Assembly (NCBI RefSeq): GCF_029867415.1
Contig: NW_026705306.1
Span: 434,001-498,000, forward strand
DNA from: Vicia villosa
Lineage: Eukaryota > Streptophyta > Magnoliopsida > Fabales > Fabaceae
Direction: 5' to 3'
DNA length: 64,000 bases
Part shown: positions 44,345 through 54,736 of the stretch, piece by piece
How positions within the stretch are numbered: position 1 is the first letter of the stretch
How the letters are laid out: each line of letters starts with the position of its first letter
Notes under the pieces: generated by a model
Databases searched by the model: none
The model's input: the letters and a program-made list of their open reading frames with translations, nothing else
What the model was told of the DNA's origin: nothing
Position numbers and translations under genes: made by a program

Positions 44345-47300
44345 TGTTGCACCCCAAAATTTGCCCTCTTTATTGAGCTATAAGTTAATAATGACGTTTA
44401 TTTCGTCATTCAAAAATGGAAGAAAAATAATAAAGAGTTTGCATGTGTTAAGGAAGTAAAGTGTGAAGAATGGCTTAAAACGGCAAAAGTACAAGAAAAT
44501 TCATAAATACTATTTGGAAGGTGATATGAGTTAAGTTCCCGTGTTGTCCCCACTGTTTCGACGATATCTACAACTTTTGTGTTCGGCTCGGGAGCCAATT
44601 CTTTGAGGAAGGTCGTCAAATTTGCAAATTACTTGAGGTTTCATAGTGAAAAATAGTGCTGAATGTAGGGTTTTGCGCCTCGGAAAATTCATATCTCCTG
44701 ATCCGCTCGCCGGATTCGCTTGAAAATTTAACTGGAGCTCCGTGGCATCATTACCAAGATTTCATATGTTCGGACCAAAGGCCAAATATGCATAGAAAAT
44801 TCCCAGAATTTTAAGGATCGTCGCGTTGTTTCGGTAAAAAGTGTGTTTTCGGGTATGTCGTGCCGAGTTCGAAAATTCATAACTTCTTCGATTTTTATCG
44901 TATGAAGTCCATTCCGGCGGCATTCTCTCAGAAATTTCGTTAGCTTCGATTCTTCGTCACACATGCCTGTTCATATTTTGAGCCGAAGATGGTGTTTTAT
45001 CGAATTCTTTGAGCGGTACTCACCAAATTTCGTATAGTCGCGCTAGATGAATCGACGTTTCTCGTCATTCAAACAGGCGTATTTTCTTCATCGCTTATCG
45101 GATCGAGACGATTCTCGCGGCGACGGGTCACAAATTTGGTCATCTTCATAGTGGCATTGGTTTTGTTCCGGTATTCCGAGCCGAACCGAGTTTCCTTAAA
45201 AAACGAGCCAAAATGAGACGCACCGAGGGCAATTTGGACATTTCGCGTCGACAATATATAAACATTTTGCTCTTCACAAATCAAAAGGAGGACTCTCATA
45301 ATTTCAATTCACCAATTCTTCACAAATACATTCTCTCAATTCTCTCTCAATTCTCATAGATCAAAACCACAAATCACATAAAACTTTCATCAAGATTCAT
45401 CAATTTCCACCAAGATCAAGAACATGGATTGAAGATTCAAGGATCGAAGTTCGAAATTCTCATCTTCTCCTCTTTGCATCTCGCGCGCCCCTCACTCTCT
45501 CTCCCTCCGGATTTCGTTCGAGTTCGCGTCGCGTTCGTGTCGTGTTCGTGTTCGTATCGTGTCCGTGATCGCGCTTCGGTTAGATCTTCATTCGGTAAGC
45601 TTTCGGATCTTGAATTAAGTGCTTAATTGTTGATTATTATGTGAATTCGGATCTAGATCTACTTTTCGTTCTTGATTAATTGATGATTGAGGATGATTGA
45701 TCGGTGAATTTGCGTATTTTTGCTCGAATTGATCGTGTTCATGAGAATTGTGGCTAGATATAATGTTTGATGCATATAATTGATATCTGTTGATGATGAA
45801 TTGTGTTATTCGTGGTTGAATCCGTTGATTTGTTAGTGATTTTGTGTGTATAAGTGTTGTTGATAATTTGTGTCGCTTGCGGTGTACTCAATGTGTTCGT
45901 ATAAATGCATGAGCCATATTCTCGATTGATATTTGGTTTGTTTGACGTGTCGCACTTGGCATAATTGTTGACATATGGATTGTTTGATGTGTGAATGCAT
46001 GTATACCATGATATTTGATGCTTGTTTGTGATTAATCTCGAATCGGTATGTTTTGGATTGAGTGCGAATGTCTCCAAAGCCTTAAAAACGCATAAAAACC
46101 TGTTTTGCTACGCCAGGAACCGGGTTGTCCCAGGCGGGAACCGGTTCCCACTCAATCCAAAATGGCCATTCTCTGTGTTTGTGTACCAGGAACCGGGTTG
46201 TCCCTAGGTGGGAACCGGTTCCCAGTTTTCTAAAATGTGGCTTCTCTGTTTTTTTGTATGGGGAACCGGGTTGTCCCTAGGTGGGAACCGGTTCCCAGCT
46301 TGCTAATTTGGCCTTTCTCTGTGTTTTTGTACCAGGAATCGGGTTGTCCCTAGGTGGGAACCAGTTCCCAGTTTCTGCCTCTGGTTTTTTGTATGGGGAA
46401 CCGGGTTGTCCCTAGGTGGGAACCGGTTCCTGAGTGCAATTTTTGTATTTTTCTTTGCTAACTTCAATCTTGCATAACTTTTTGCTCGTAACTCCGATTT
46501 GCACGTTCTTTATATCGTCGGAAAGCTTATGAGATGTACTATCTAGCTAGATACTTTGTTTTCATTAATTTGTAGATCATTCATGTTTGATTTCTCTTTG
46601 ATGTTTCATTGTCCATTTCATGTTTACATTACTTGCCCGTTTCTTTTGGTTTATAGCAATAACGCAATTCCGATTGCGATGTTTGTTATCTCTAACTTGT
46701 GTGCTAGTGTGCAAGGATTTTGGACGGTCACCGATTGATACTCATTGCTTGAGTGTTCCGCTTCACTTGCGGAATACGATTATATCTCATTGACTCATAT
46801 CGTGCTCTCGACTTGGAGACACGATCTTATCGCTTTATATCTGCTTGTTTGGTTTGCTTGTTCCTCTTGCAGGTGTATTGTGATTATGCTCGACATGCGA
46901 GTCGACATTTGTGCGCTTTATGGCTAATCGGTGTGCTGACCATTTGCTTTTGCTTTGCTAGCTCGCTTGCGGGATTCTAGTTTCTACGCTTTGCTTCGCT
47001 TTAGTTTACGGATCATCATCCGTTTGGTATTGATTCCGTTTCATTTTATTTCTCTTGCACTTTATCGCTTTCTCGCATCATCCTGTAACATGAGAAGTAG
47101 GACCTAGACATGCATCTGGCCAAGCCCTCGAAAGAGGCTCTGTTTTTATTGGTGTGTTTATATTTGTGCTTTGCGGCAGGGAGTCACGGTGTAATAAGTC
47201 CTATATGGCACTCCGTTAAGTCCTCATGGAAGGCATGCGGAAGGGTTAGCAATCAACTCCCGCCTAGTCTAATCGAGTCCGTTTGGTATGCGCACGCTTC

Positions 47301-48233
47301 GCGTTGCTCGCTTCTGAACCTGCACAAGATCTTGTTATCGAGTATGTCAGGAAAAGGGTTCATGTAGCCGGACCCCCGCCTTTCCTATAGCTCGCGTCGC
47401 TCGACGTTGATGCTCGGTGTACGCACGCACCGTTTTCCTTTACGATCTGTGACAGCTTGGTTGCTGAGAGGGGTCCGCCCTCTTGTCTATGGCCCGATCA
47501 TTTTCGCGAGGTCTAATGCTTGGTTGACTTGGGTTGAGCTGCTCCCCTTGGCTATGGCGGGACCGCTTTTCTACCACTCGGTTAGTACCGTTGGTTTGTT
47601 TGCTTTACGAGTGGATGCTCGTTTGTGTGCTCGTTGTTTGCTTCCCTTTTCCCTCGTAGGTTGCTAGTTTAGTTTAGACTTGTACCCTTTGTATGATAAC
47701 ATTAGGTAGCAAGCTTTCCCCCTTAGCTTAGGTTTTCCTCATGCATCTTTTAAAACACAAACCACACTCTTTGATTTTCTTTTCTTAAGAACTTGTTATT
47801 TCCGCTTTATTCCCAAGCATAAGTCTCCAAAGGTCGAGCAGCGGAGTGTGATGTAACTCGTTCACCTAAAAAACACAAAATAAACAAAAATTAGTTAGCC
47901 GAGCTACGGTAGCTCTGATTCTGCAAAACAGATACGTAGGCAGCGGGGTAGGGGCCGTGCGAGCATAATCCTTTCTTTTCCCTACATTCTGCATTCATTT
48001 TAGTCCAGATTAGCGTAGATTTGTTACACACCCATAGTTTTAGACACAGGCGTGGATACCATCGAGTACGATGGGCGCGAGGGGTGCTAGCACCTTCCCC
48101 TCGCGTAACCGACTCCCTTACCCTTTTTCTCTGGTCGTGAGACCGTTGTTTTGTTTTGTGGTTTGCTGGCATTCCCTTCCTTTTCAGGATAAATATGTTA
48201 GTGGCGACTCTGTTAATTTTCGCGGTAGCGACA
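44345..48233 (+). repeat. Ogre 3' LTR
   Basis: 3889 bp, TGTTGCACCC to GTAGCGACA, followed by CCATC. The first difference from the 5' LTR is at 44493, 149 bases in. Thereafter about 48 differences are scattered along the LTR. It has the same TATA box (45255-45262) and five palindromic repeats. Confidence 0.92.
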
Positions 48234-48238
48234 CCATC

Positions 48239-48594
48239 CGTGACACATAGTAAAATATCTACAAAAAGTAAAACAAACTCCTTCAATTAGGAAACCATTA
48301 TTCATCTTCGTGGTGGGAAAAAATTACCTAAAACACATGGTAAAGACAAGTGTTTATGTTGTCTCTTAACTCTCTTTACCCTATCTTATCCTCATCAAGA
48401 AAATAGCAAAGAGAAGGAAAACACAAGTAAAATGCAGACACACATAATTTAACAAGGAATGTTCTTCCTTACAATTATTCTGGACCTACAAACAACAGCA
48501 GTGCAGTCCCTATCCTTACAATTATTCTGAACATATGTGACTGTTCACCTTGGTGGTGGGACAAAGTAACCAAAAACACATGTTAAAGACAAGT
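48239..48594. other. spacer of duplicated segment (copy B) between Ogre and CACTA
   Basis: Similar to 8105-8330 and 8480-8630 of copy A, with deletions. No gene. Confidence 0.65.
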
Positions 48595-48630
48595 CACTAT
48601 GCCAAATTTTTCTTTTAGCAGCACCCCTAC

Positions 48631-48950
48631 TAAAGCGCTTTTAGGAGAAAGCGCTGGCATAGGTTTCGCTAAAAACAAAATAAAAAAACACGCAAAAAAA
48701 GCGCTCTTAAAGGGGGGGTACGAAAGCGCTTTCAAAAAGCACTCTTATAGGGGGGTACGAAAGCGCTTTAAAAAAGCGCTCTTATAGGGGGGTTACGAAA
48801 GCGCTTTCAAAAAGCGCTCTTATAGGTGGCTTATGAAAGCGCTTTCAGAAGCGCTCTTAAAGGGGGAGGGGTACGAAGGCGCTTTTACCCTAAAAAGCGC
48901 TGGTAAAGGCATGGCTACCAGAGCGCTTTCTTAAAGCGCTTTCATAGTTG
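48631..48950. repeat. CACTA left subterminal repeats
   Basis: About 16 AGCGCT cores, often as inverted AAAGCGCTTT, alternate with GGGGGGTACGA-type spacers. Such arrays are the binding sites of the TNPA-type protein in En/Spm elements. Confidence 0.85.
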
Positions 48951-49918
48951 TTTCGTTAATTAAAATTTTTAAAATCAGAATAGCTGTTTCATAATCCCTA
49001 ATTTCTTTCACTGCCATCGCTGCCCAGATTTCAGTACGAAGAACCATCGCTGCAGAACTCCATAGAAAAATCCATAAAAACTCCTCAAAACCCTAACAAC
49101 CCAAATTCGAAGGTAACCCTGCCCAGAAAACGAATACGAAGAGAAGACGAAGCTAGAACGAAGAACATACCCTACCCAGAAAACGAATTCGAAGGTAACC
49201 CCATTGCGACTTTTTTTCCTCTAATTCTTTTTTATGTTTTAGTTACGAATGATTATATCGAGTTTGAGGATGAGGATATTGATAAGATTTAAGTTTTTGC
49301 GGTTGGAGATATGCTTTTGAAATTTTGATATCGAGTTTGTGCACGACACTGTCACCGCCACCAGTAGTGAAAACCATTGTTGCTGAGTAACATTCTTCAA
49401 AGAAGCCATTGCTACTTGTAAATCCCAATTTGAAATTTGATACTAGGCTAACTCCTATATTGTCAATAGTAATTTATGTTGTAGGTGAAAAATCTGTTGT
49501 AGACAAATGGTTTATTACTACTTAGTCTTAGATCTTAGATATTTGCTCAAAACCACGTCTTAAAAGGTCAAGATTGAAGTATCTATTGTGAAAGTAAAAT
49601 TCTTGGAACCTTACATCTGGGTTTTGTTGTTCATGATTGTGGTTTGATATGATGGAGGTATTTGGTTTTGGTAATTTGGTTTAGCTCTTAGGATATTGGT
49701 ATTAGAATTTTTGGTGATTTCTATTGGTGTTTCACTGTCTTACATGATTTTTTAGAGTTTGTTCATAACCTTATTTGTTTCACTGTCACACATCCCATTT
49801 CTCAAATCTACACTTCATCATCACCCTTAAACATCGCAACTAATCCACAATTACCAAACATAATCACCGCATTAATTACTTAATCAATCAAAAACATCAA
49901 TGCAACTTTACTTAGTAA
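48951..49918. other. CACTA left interior, no gene recognised
   Basis: Contains a short direct repeat (CCCAGAAAACGAATWCGAAG, 49112 and 49172). The rest is AT-rich. It may be leader or promoter of the transposase gene, separated from it by the nested retroelement. Confidence 0.4.
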
Positions 49919-49923
49919 CCTTA

Positions 49924-50207
49924 TGATAGGAAGAAATTCCTACCAAGACTATAGAACTAGGGTTTTAACAATAAAGAAGAAAGACATAAAAATGAGCTAA
50001 GAAAAATAGAGATAAAATTAACTTTTGATTTCTTTTTTGATATCCTTAATTGTGTCAAAGACATTACATATATAGATTCCATAGTGGATGTTCTATTAAA
50101 GGCCCAAATACTCAAAAGTCCAATACAATATTAATAATATAAGTTCTATTATTACCCCCTATCACTAATAATACTAATAATATAAATTCTATAATACCCT
50201 TCTATCA
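49924..50207 (-). repeat. 3' LTR of gag-fusion retroelement
   Basis: 284 bp, preceded in element sense by AAGTGAACCCCGCGGCAA, a weak polypurine tract. TTGAGGACAAGGTT upstream of it resembles the pre-LTR region of legume gypsy elements. Confidence 0.9.
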
Positions 50208-50507
50208 TTGCCGCGGGGTTCACTTGAACCTTGTCCTCAAGGTTCTAAAATAAACTCCCAAAAATAGAAATTGGGATATGGGTATATTCTTCATTAGTCA
50301 ACATCTTAGAGTTTGCACAATAATAATTCAAATTATAGTTCTTGTCAACTTGGTTCATATGAAGAAGCCTCATATATTTAGGATCATCCACGTCACTAAT
50401 AAGGAAAACAACACCAAGAGTATCACAAGGGGAACATGTTGTGAGTCACCTTGTTCCAGCATAATTAAAGCTTTTGTAAATGCCTGTCGAAGCAATTTCA
50501 TTAGCAG
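50208..50507 (-). other. 3' untranslated region of chimeric retroelement
   Basis: 300 bases between the fusion stop codon and the 3' LTR without a recognised domain. The first part may be further captured exon sequence, now frame-disrupted. Confidence 0.4.
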
Positions 50508-52151
50508 CTACAATACTAGTTTCTCGAGACGGCTAAACATGACATCATTAAAGCTCAATTTTTCTTCTTTATTTGCTTGGCATAACCGGTTGAAAATAGA
50601 TTTATCTGATTGCATTGATTCATGGAAAATCTGGGCATCAATTGCAGCAGTTAGAAGATTGCTTGTTGCAGTTATAACATGGATATCTACTGTTAGTTGA
50701 AGATTAAATTCATCCATGAGAATCACTTGGCTATAACCAGATGCACCTCCTTTGGTTCCAAAAGTAGGTCCTTGTGATGGTTGACAAACACATGTGACCA
50801 CCTTTTTATCAAGAAAAACACCTAAAGCTTGACAGAGACCAACAATAGTAGTATATTTTCCTTCACCAAGAGGAGTTGGAGTAATACCTCTAACCACAAC
50901 AAGTTCCTTTATAATGGATCTGTTAACGGCTTTCGAAGACACTTTTGGTGGAACAGTTACCTTCTCAAATTGCTCATTGTCCAAGCTCTCTCGCGAACAA
51001 TGCGACATGGCGTCAGAATCAATTGAACTAGCAGTATAGTATCCATCACAATCCTCAAGCTTAGTTGCCATAGGATCCTTCCAATCCTCAGCCTTGAGCA
51101 CAGGTAAATACAACTCATCCGCATAACAATCTAAATCCAATCCCGACAAATTAAATTCATGTAAGTCAAGCAGATTTGTAAATCCATAAAGAGGAAAGAA
51201 CTCAGCAATTACGTTATGTTTCTCGGCCTCAATCTCGAACTGATATAATAAATTGTTAACTGTTTTCCGAATAAAAGGTCTATACGCCATGAACTTCCCA
51301 TAAACCTTAAGCAGAATTGTCTTCAAACAGTCTCTTTCTCTTGGATTCTCAGAATCAAACAGTTCAAGCAACTCCGAAATGAACGAATGATCAATATACT
51401 TTTTGGCTACCTTAGCATCACTCAAACACTTCTCAATATGATCCTTCTTGTTCTTCCTCAAAAATTCCAGAACATAATGGTTCACCATTCTGTTATCCAT
51501 CGGTTCAAGAGTATTCAAAGTTTCTTCATCCATCGAAACAACGACTTGAGTTGAAGGATCGGGAAATGAGGAAGTTATGATCTCAGGAGGCGACTGAGAG
51601 GGCGAGGAGGAAACTGCCATAACATAAGGTGATTGATAAGATGGCGAAGGATTTGCAGTCACCGGAAATGTTGTAACAGCGTTAGAAGTAGGAACTGAAA
51701 GATCAGGCAAAAGTGGCACAATTGCATAAGAGGAATAATTTGTATCATCTGCAGCAGAACGGATAGTTAGAGAAGGCGGACGAGATCCTTGTTTTCGAGG
51801 CGAAGAACAAGTATGGTCAGTCAACAAAGTTTTGATCTCTGGATTTTCTTTTGGATTCCTGCACAACCAGTGTTGCCAATTCAATACTTGATTAACGAGT
51901 TGTCGCAAGTGCGTTGACGAGAACGAAGGAAACACATGCATAACTTTGAAACTGGGATTAACTATAATCAATTTCGTTAGCTCAAACATCAATATAGCTC
52001 TAGATGAATTGGTATCGCCATACGCTGCTAACTGCTTATTCTCCCTTGCGGAAATCATGGTTGTCGCTGTGAGTAGAGATTTAGGTGGTTTCAACAATTG
52101 CGGCATCGGTGGCGTTGAGGCTGGTGATTGCAACCAGTGGAGAAACAAACT
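50508..52151 (-). CDS. captured PP2A B'-like/formate-tetrahydrofolate ligase-like fusion, in frame with gag
   Basis: 546 open codons (from 52148) directly behind and in phase with the gag TAG. The first ~240 residues are Ser/Pro-rich and unrecognised. Residues ~241-318 (51425-51195) match the HEAT-like core of plant PP2A regulatory subunit B' (B56): [20 protein letters not shown], then [23 protein letters not shown]. Residues ~319-414 are unassigned ([20 protein letters not shown]). Residues ~415-546 (50904-50508) match the N-terminal nucleotide-binding part of 10-formyl-THF synthetase: [56 protein letters not shown]. Its P-loop Ser after Lys is Tyr and the Gly-rich loop is two residues short, so ligase activity is not expected. 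The capture model is inferred. Confidence 0.75.
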   Translation of the reverse strand, partial: SLFLHWLQSPASTPPMPQLLKPPKSLLTATTMISARENKQLAAYGDTNSSRAILMFELTKLIIVNPSFKVMHVFPSFSSTHLRQLVNQVLNWQHWLCRNPKENPEIKTLLTDHTCSSPRKQGSRPPSLTIRSAADDTNYSSYAIVPLLPDLSVPTSNAVTTFPVTANPSPSYQSPYVMAVSSSPSQSPPEIITSSFPDPSTQVVVSMDEETLNTLEPMDNRMVNHYVLEFLRKNKKDHIEKCLSDAKVAKKYIDHSFISELLELFDSENPRERDCLKTILLKVYGKFMAYRPFIRKTVNNLLYQFEIEAEKHNVIAEFFPLYGFTNLLDLHEFNLSGLDLDCYADELYLPVLKAEDWKDPMATKLEDCDGYYTASSIDSDAMSHCSRESLDNEQFEKVTVPPKVSSKAVNRSIIKELVVVRGITPTPLGEGKYTTIVGLCQALGVFLDKKVVTCVCQPSQGPTFGTKGGASGYSQVILMDEFNLQLTVDIHVITATSNLLTAAIDAQIFHESMQSDKSIFNRLCQANKEEKLSFNDVMFSRLEKLVL

Positions 52152-53336
52152 CTACTGGAAATGATTTGAGAGAGTGTCCAGTTCTGAAATTGGTAGTAGT
52201 TGCTTGTTCTTCAAAATGGAATTAATATGTTTTGAGTGAAAAAGAATACTGGCATTGTAAACCCTCAACAGTGGTAAATCAAGTGGTTTACGTGGAATTG
52301 CAAAATTTCCGTCACGGTGAAAATATCTGTTTTTGAAGGTAACCTCGACCTTGTTCAGTGATGAAGAATTGAAATCTAGTATATGGGTATTGGTAACAAA
52401 GCTTGGTTCTGGTGAATGAGATAAGATTAAGTCTGGTGGCTTCAAGGGCGGCGGCGATATTGAAGTTTTATCAGAAATCATTATCGGCGGTGGCTCCTTT
52501 GGTGACTCTGTTTTTTTCTGACCGAGATCCGACACCTCCGAGAACAATAGTGGTTGGATTTCATACATATTAGGTTGCTCCGGTGGCTTTGGTGGTGGAG
52601 AAATATTTTCGTTGGAATTGTAGGTCAAGTTGGATGCATTTGTGTTTCTCGTTGTTTTGGTATCGATGAGTAATACTGAGTTAGCGTTGAGCGTTGAATA
52701 TGTTGTGATTGAGTTTGTGGATACATATATATCACCTTTATCAGCAATAATTTCATTATTCTGGAATAATTTTGCAGACGCCGCATAAGAAGTCACCAAC
52801 ATGTGTTGATGCTTCTGACTAGGCAAAAGGGTTATAACCATTTCAGGAACAACTTCATTGGCTCTTTCCATAACAAAATCTTCATGAAAAGAAGTTTCTT
52901 CAATGAGCTTTCTTGATTCCGGATCTGATGATTCTTCTAAGTCTTCCCCAACAATACAACTTTCCTCTATTATGGGTTTAGTTGGTTCCAGATCTGACTT
53001 CTCATGTTTCTCTTCAAACAAAATTTCTCGTGTAACATGTTGCTCCATCAAGTATGAGGACTCGACAATCGGTTCCTCTTTTTCATTCGAAATTGGTAAA
53101 ATTTCTCGCCATTCAGGTTTAAAGCGCCATAACAAAGCAGTTGTAAATGTGTCCCAATTATATCTCGGATGAATACGACACCACCCTATCCACCATGTGA
53201 AAGCAGAGCCTCTCAATGCTCCAACAGCTTTTAAAATCTTCAATGATTTGGGTGTTTCATGCTCTTTGAAAAATTTCTCCAAACATAGAATCCACCAATA
53301 GGCATCTTCACTTGCATCAAAAATTGGAATAGTCAT
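52152..53336 (-). CDS. gag-like protein of chimeric retroelement
   Basis: 394 codons from ATG 53336, about 44 bases inside the 5' end of the element, to TAG at 52154-52152. Residues ~1-75 match the retrotransposon gag domain of plant Ty3-gypsy elements (IPIFDASEDAYWWILCLEKF, GSAFTWWIGW, NWDTFTTALLWRFKPEW). The middle is Glu/Ser-rich with EEPIVESSYLMEQH-type stretches. Residues ~255-325 are Pro-rich (PPPKPPEQP, PPPLKPPD). There is no zinc knuckle. The frame continues after the single TAG into the next entry without a shift. A gag of this kind should assemble particles around the element's RNA; whether this one does is unknown. Confidence 0.8.
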   Translation of the reverse strand: MTIPIFDASEDAYWWILCLEKFFKEHETPKSLKILKAVGALRGSAFTWWIGWCRIHPRYNWDTFTTALLWRFKPEWREILPISNEKEEPIVESSYLMEQHVTREILFEEKHEKSDLEPTKPIIEESCIVGEDLEESSDPESRKLIEETSFHEDFVMERANEVVPEMVITLLPSQKHQHMLVTSYAASAKLFQNNEIIADKGDIYVSTNSITTYSTLNANSVLLIDTKTTRNTNASNLTYNSNENISPPPKPPEQPNMYEIQPLLFSEVSDLGQKKTESPKEPPPIMISDKTSISPPPLKPPDLILSHSPEPSFVTNTHILDFNSSSLNKVEVTFKNRYFHRDGNFAIPRKPLDLPLLRVYNASILFHSKHINSILKNKQLLPISELDTLSNHFQ

Positions 53337-53395
53337 GATTCTCAAATATAGATTTAGAACATTTGAGGCAAGAGATCGAAAATGAAAGCACCAAT

Positions 53396-53679
53396 TGATA
53401 GGAAGAAATTCCTACCAAGACTATAGAACTAGGGTTTTAACAATAAAGAAGAAAGACATAAAAATGAGCTAAGAAAAATAGAGATAAAATTAACTTTTGA
53501 TTTCTTTTTTGATATCCTTAATTGTGTCAAAGACATTACATATATAGATTCCATAGTGGATGTTCTATTAAAGGCCCAAATACTCAAAAGTCCAATACAA
53601 TACTAATAATATAAGTTATATTATTACCCCCTATCACTAACAATACTAATAATATAAATTCTATAATACCCTTCTATCA
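53396..53679 (-). repeat. 5' LTR of gag-fusion retroelement
   Basis: 284 bp; upstream LTR in the element's own orientation. It differs from the other LTR at three positions. Followed by the primer-site candidate. Confidence 0.9.
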
Positions 53680-53684
53680 CCTTA

Positions 53685-54736
53685 CAAAATGATCCGAAAT
53701 CTAAATCGAAATTAAAATTATATAAAAGAGGACTTACAACTCTCAAAATCAATTTCACAAATTACAATAAAAACTACTTGCTGTTGCTGCCTAAATTGAT
53801 GGGTATTTATAACGTAACGTAACTACTAAGGTAGCGAGCGACAATATATCCGTAATTCATAATCTTTATATTATTTTTATTACACTAGTAACAATATTTA
53901 TCTATCTGAGTTGGTAGTCTGAGCTGTAGTTATGCAAAAATATCATGGGAGTTGATAGTTGTATAGAAATATTACATGTATTGATAAATTAAATTATAAT
54001 TATTTTTTTCAGAAAACTAGATTGCTTCTGTTGATGATGATGTGAGTTCTAGTTTTGTTTTTGTTTTTGTTTTTGTTATTTAGTGATGATGTGAGTTCTA
54101 GTTTTGTGATGCATTTGCGTAGTTTATGTCAATGGTGATGAAGGTTAAAGGTTATTATAGTAATGGTGAAATTATAGTAAGGCAATTTCATGGGTTTATG
54201 GATGGTTATTTGGTTGTGGGTTTATTATTATTCTGTTAAGTGTACTTTTATAGTTACTTTGAAGTCTATGGTTTCTACTTCTAAAATCATAGTAGTTTGT
54301 GCTACAGATTCCATATAGTTCCTTCACTTTTATGATATTTGTATTTAACTGCATCGTGCGTGTGTGTTTAATTTTACAGTTACTTTTAAGTCTCTGGTTT
54401 CTACTTGTACAACGCCGATTCAAACCTACCCATCTCCCACATCAAGTCTAACTCGGGTTACTATCCCTTTCTTCTTGCTTATAGTTTGTTATTTTCTGTT
54501 TATAGTTTATTGTTTATGGTTCTATTTAATATCAATTTAGTGTCTCTCAACCAATTTTTTGGTTTGTGGACTTATATTACCTTGAAATAAGGTAATGTCT
54601 TCTTTAAGAAATCGGGTATTCTGATTAGGTATTCTGATTAGGTATTCTATTATGATGATAGCTATTTATTATCTTGACAGAATTCCTTAGTACCTGATAG
54701 AGAAACCAAGAAGCATTTGTTTAGCTTAATTAAGAC
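53685..54736 (+). other. CACTA interior upstream of transposase
   Basis: AT-rich. Two short repeats of GATGATGTGAGTTCTAGTTT at 54036 and 54085, and two related blocks (GTTACTTTxAAGTCTxTGGTTT near 54252 and 54379). Probably leader/promoter of the transposase gene. No protein recognised. Confidence 0.45.

Larger units (their letters stand above)
26808..48233 (+). mobile_element. Ogre/Tat-type Ty3-gypsy retrotransposon
   Basis: The element is flanked by the 5-bp duplication CCATC (26803-26807 and 48234-48238). It has 3.89-kb LTRs, a primer-binding site, ORF1, gag-protease, an intron, pol and a ~3-kb 3' untranslated region. An extra ORF before gag, giant LTRs and an intron before reverse transcriptase define the Ogre group described in pea and vetches. 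By eye the two LTRs differ at about 48 positions (~1.2%), a recent insertion. ORF1 has one and gag-protease two in-frame stops, so this copy is not autonomous. The 3' boundary is disturbed by a 674-bp duplication of 5' flank plus LTR start (43671-44344). Confidence 0.93.
49924..53679 (-). mobile_element. gag-only LTR retrotransposon with captured host-gene fragments
   Basis: A 3756-bp element in minus orientation inserted in the CACTA element. Its 284-bp LTRs (49924-50207 and 53396-53679) differ at three positions and are TG...CA bounded. CCTTA is duplicated at 49919-49923 and 53680-53684. Behind the 5' LTR (minus sense) is a candidate primer site ATTGGTGCTTTCATT (complement of 53381-53395). 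The interior has a gag-like frame, then one in-frame TAG, then a 546-codon frame with PP2A B'-like and formate-tetrahydrofolate ligase-like segments. There is no protease, reverse transcriptase or integrase. It must have moved using enzymes of another element, most likely a Ty3-gypsy relative with a similar gag. Confidence 0.9.

Noticed and set aside
44345..48233. Independent solo LTR with its own CCATC duplications
   Set aside because: The left CCATC belongs to the copied 5' flank, and 32 bases of LTR already stand at the end of the Ogre interior. It is simpler to treat it as the element's own 3' LTR with a duplicated flank inserted; a haplotype mis-join remains possible.
48599..48787. 62-codon basic ORF at the CACTA left end
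   Set aside because: It is a translation of the AGCGCT subterminal repeats.
50278..50700. 140-codon plus-strand ORF inside the chimeric retroelement
   Set aside because: Antisense of the FTHFS-like segment; no domain in this orientation.
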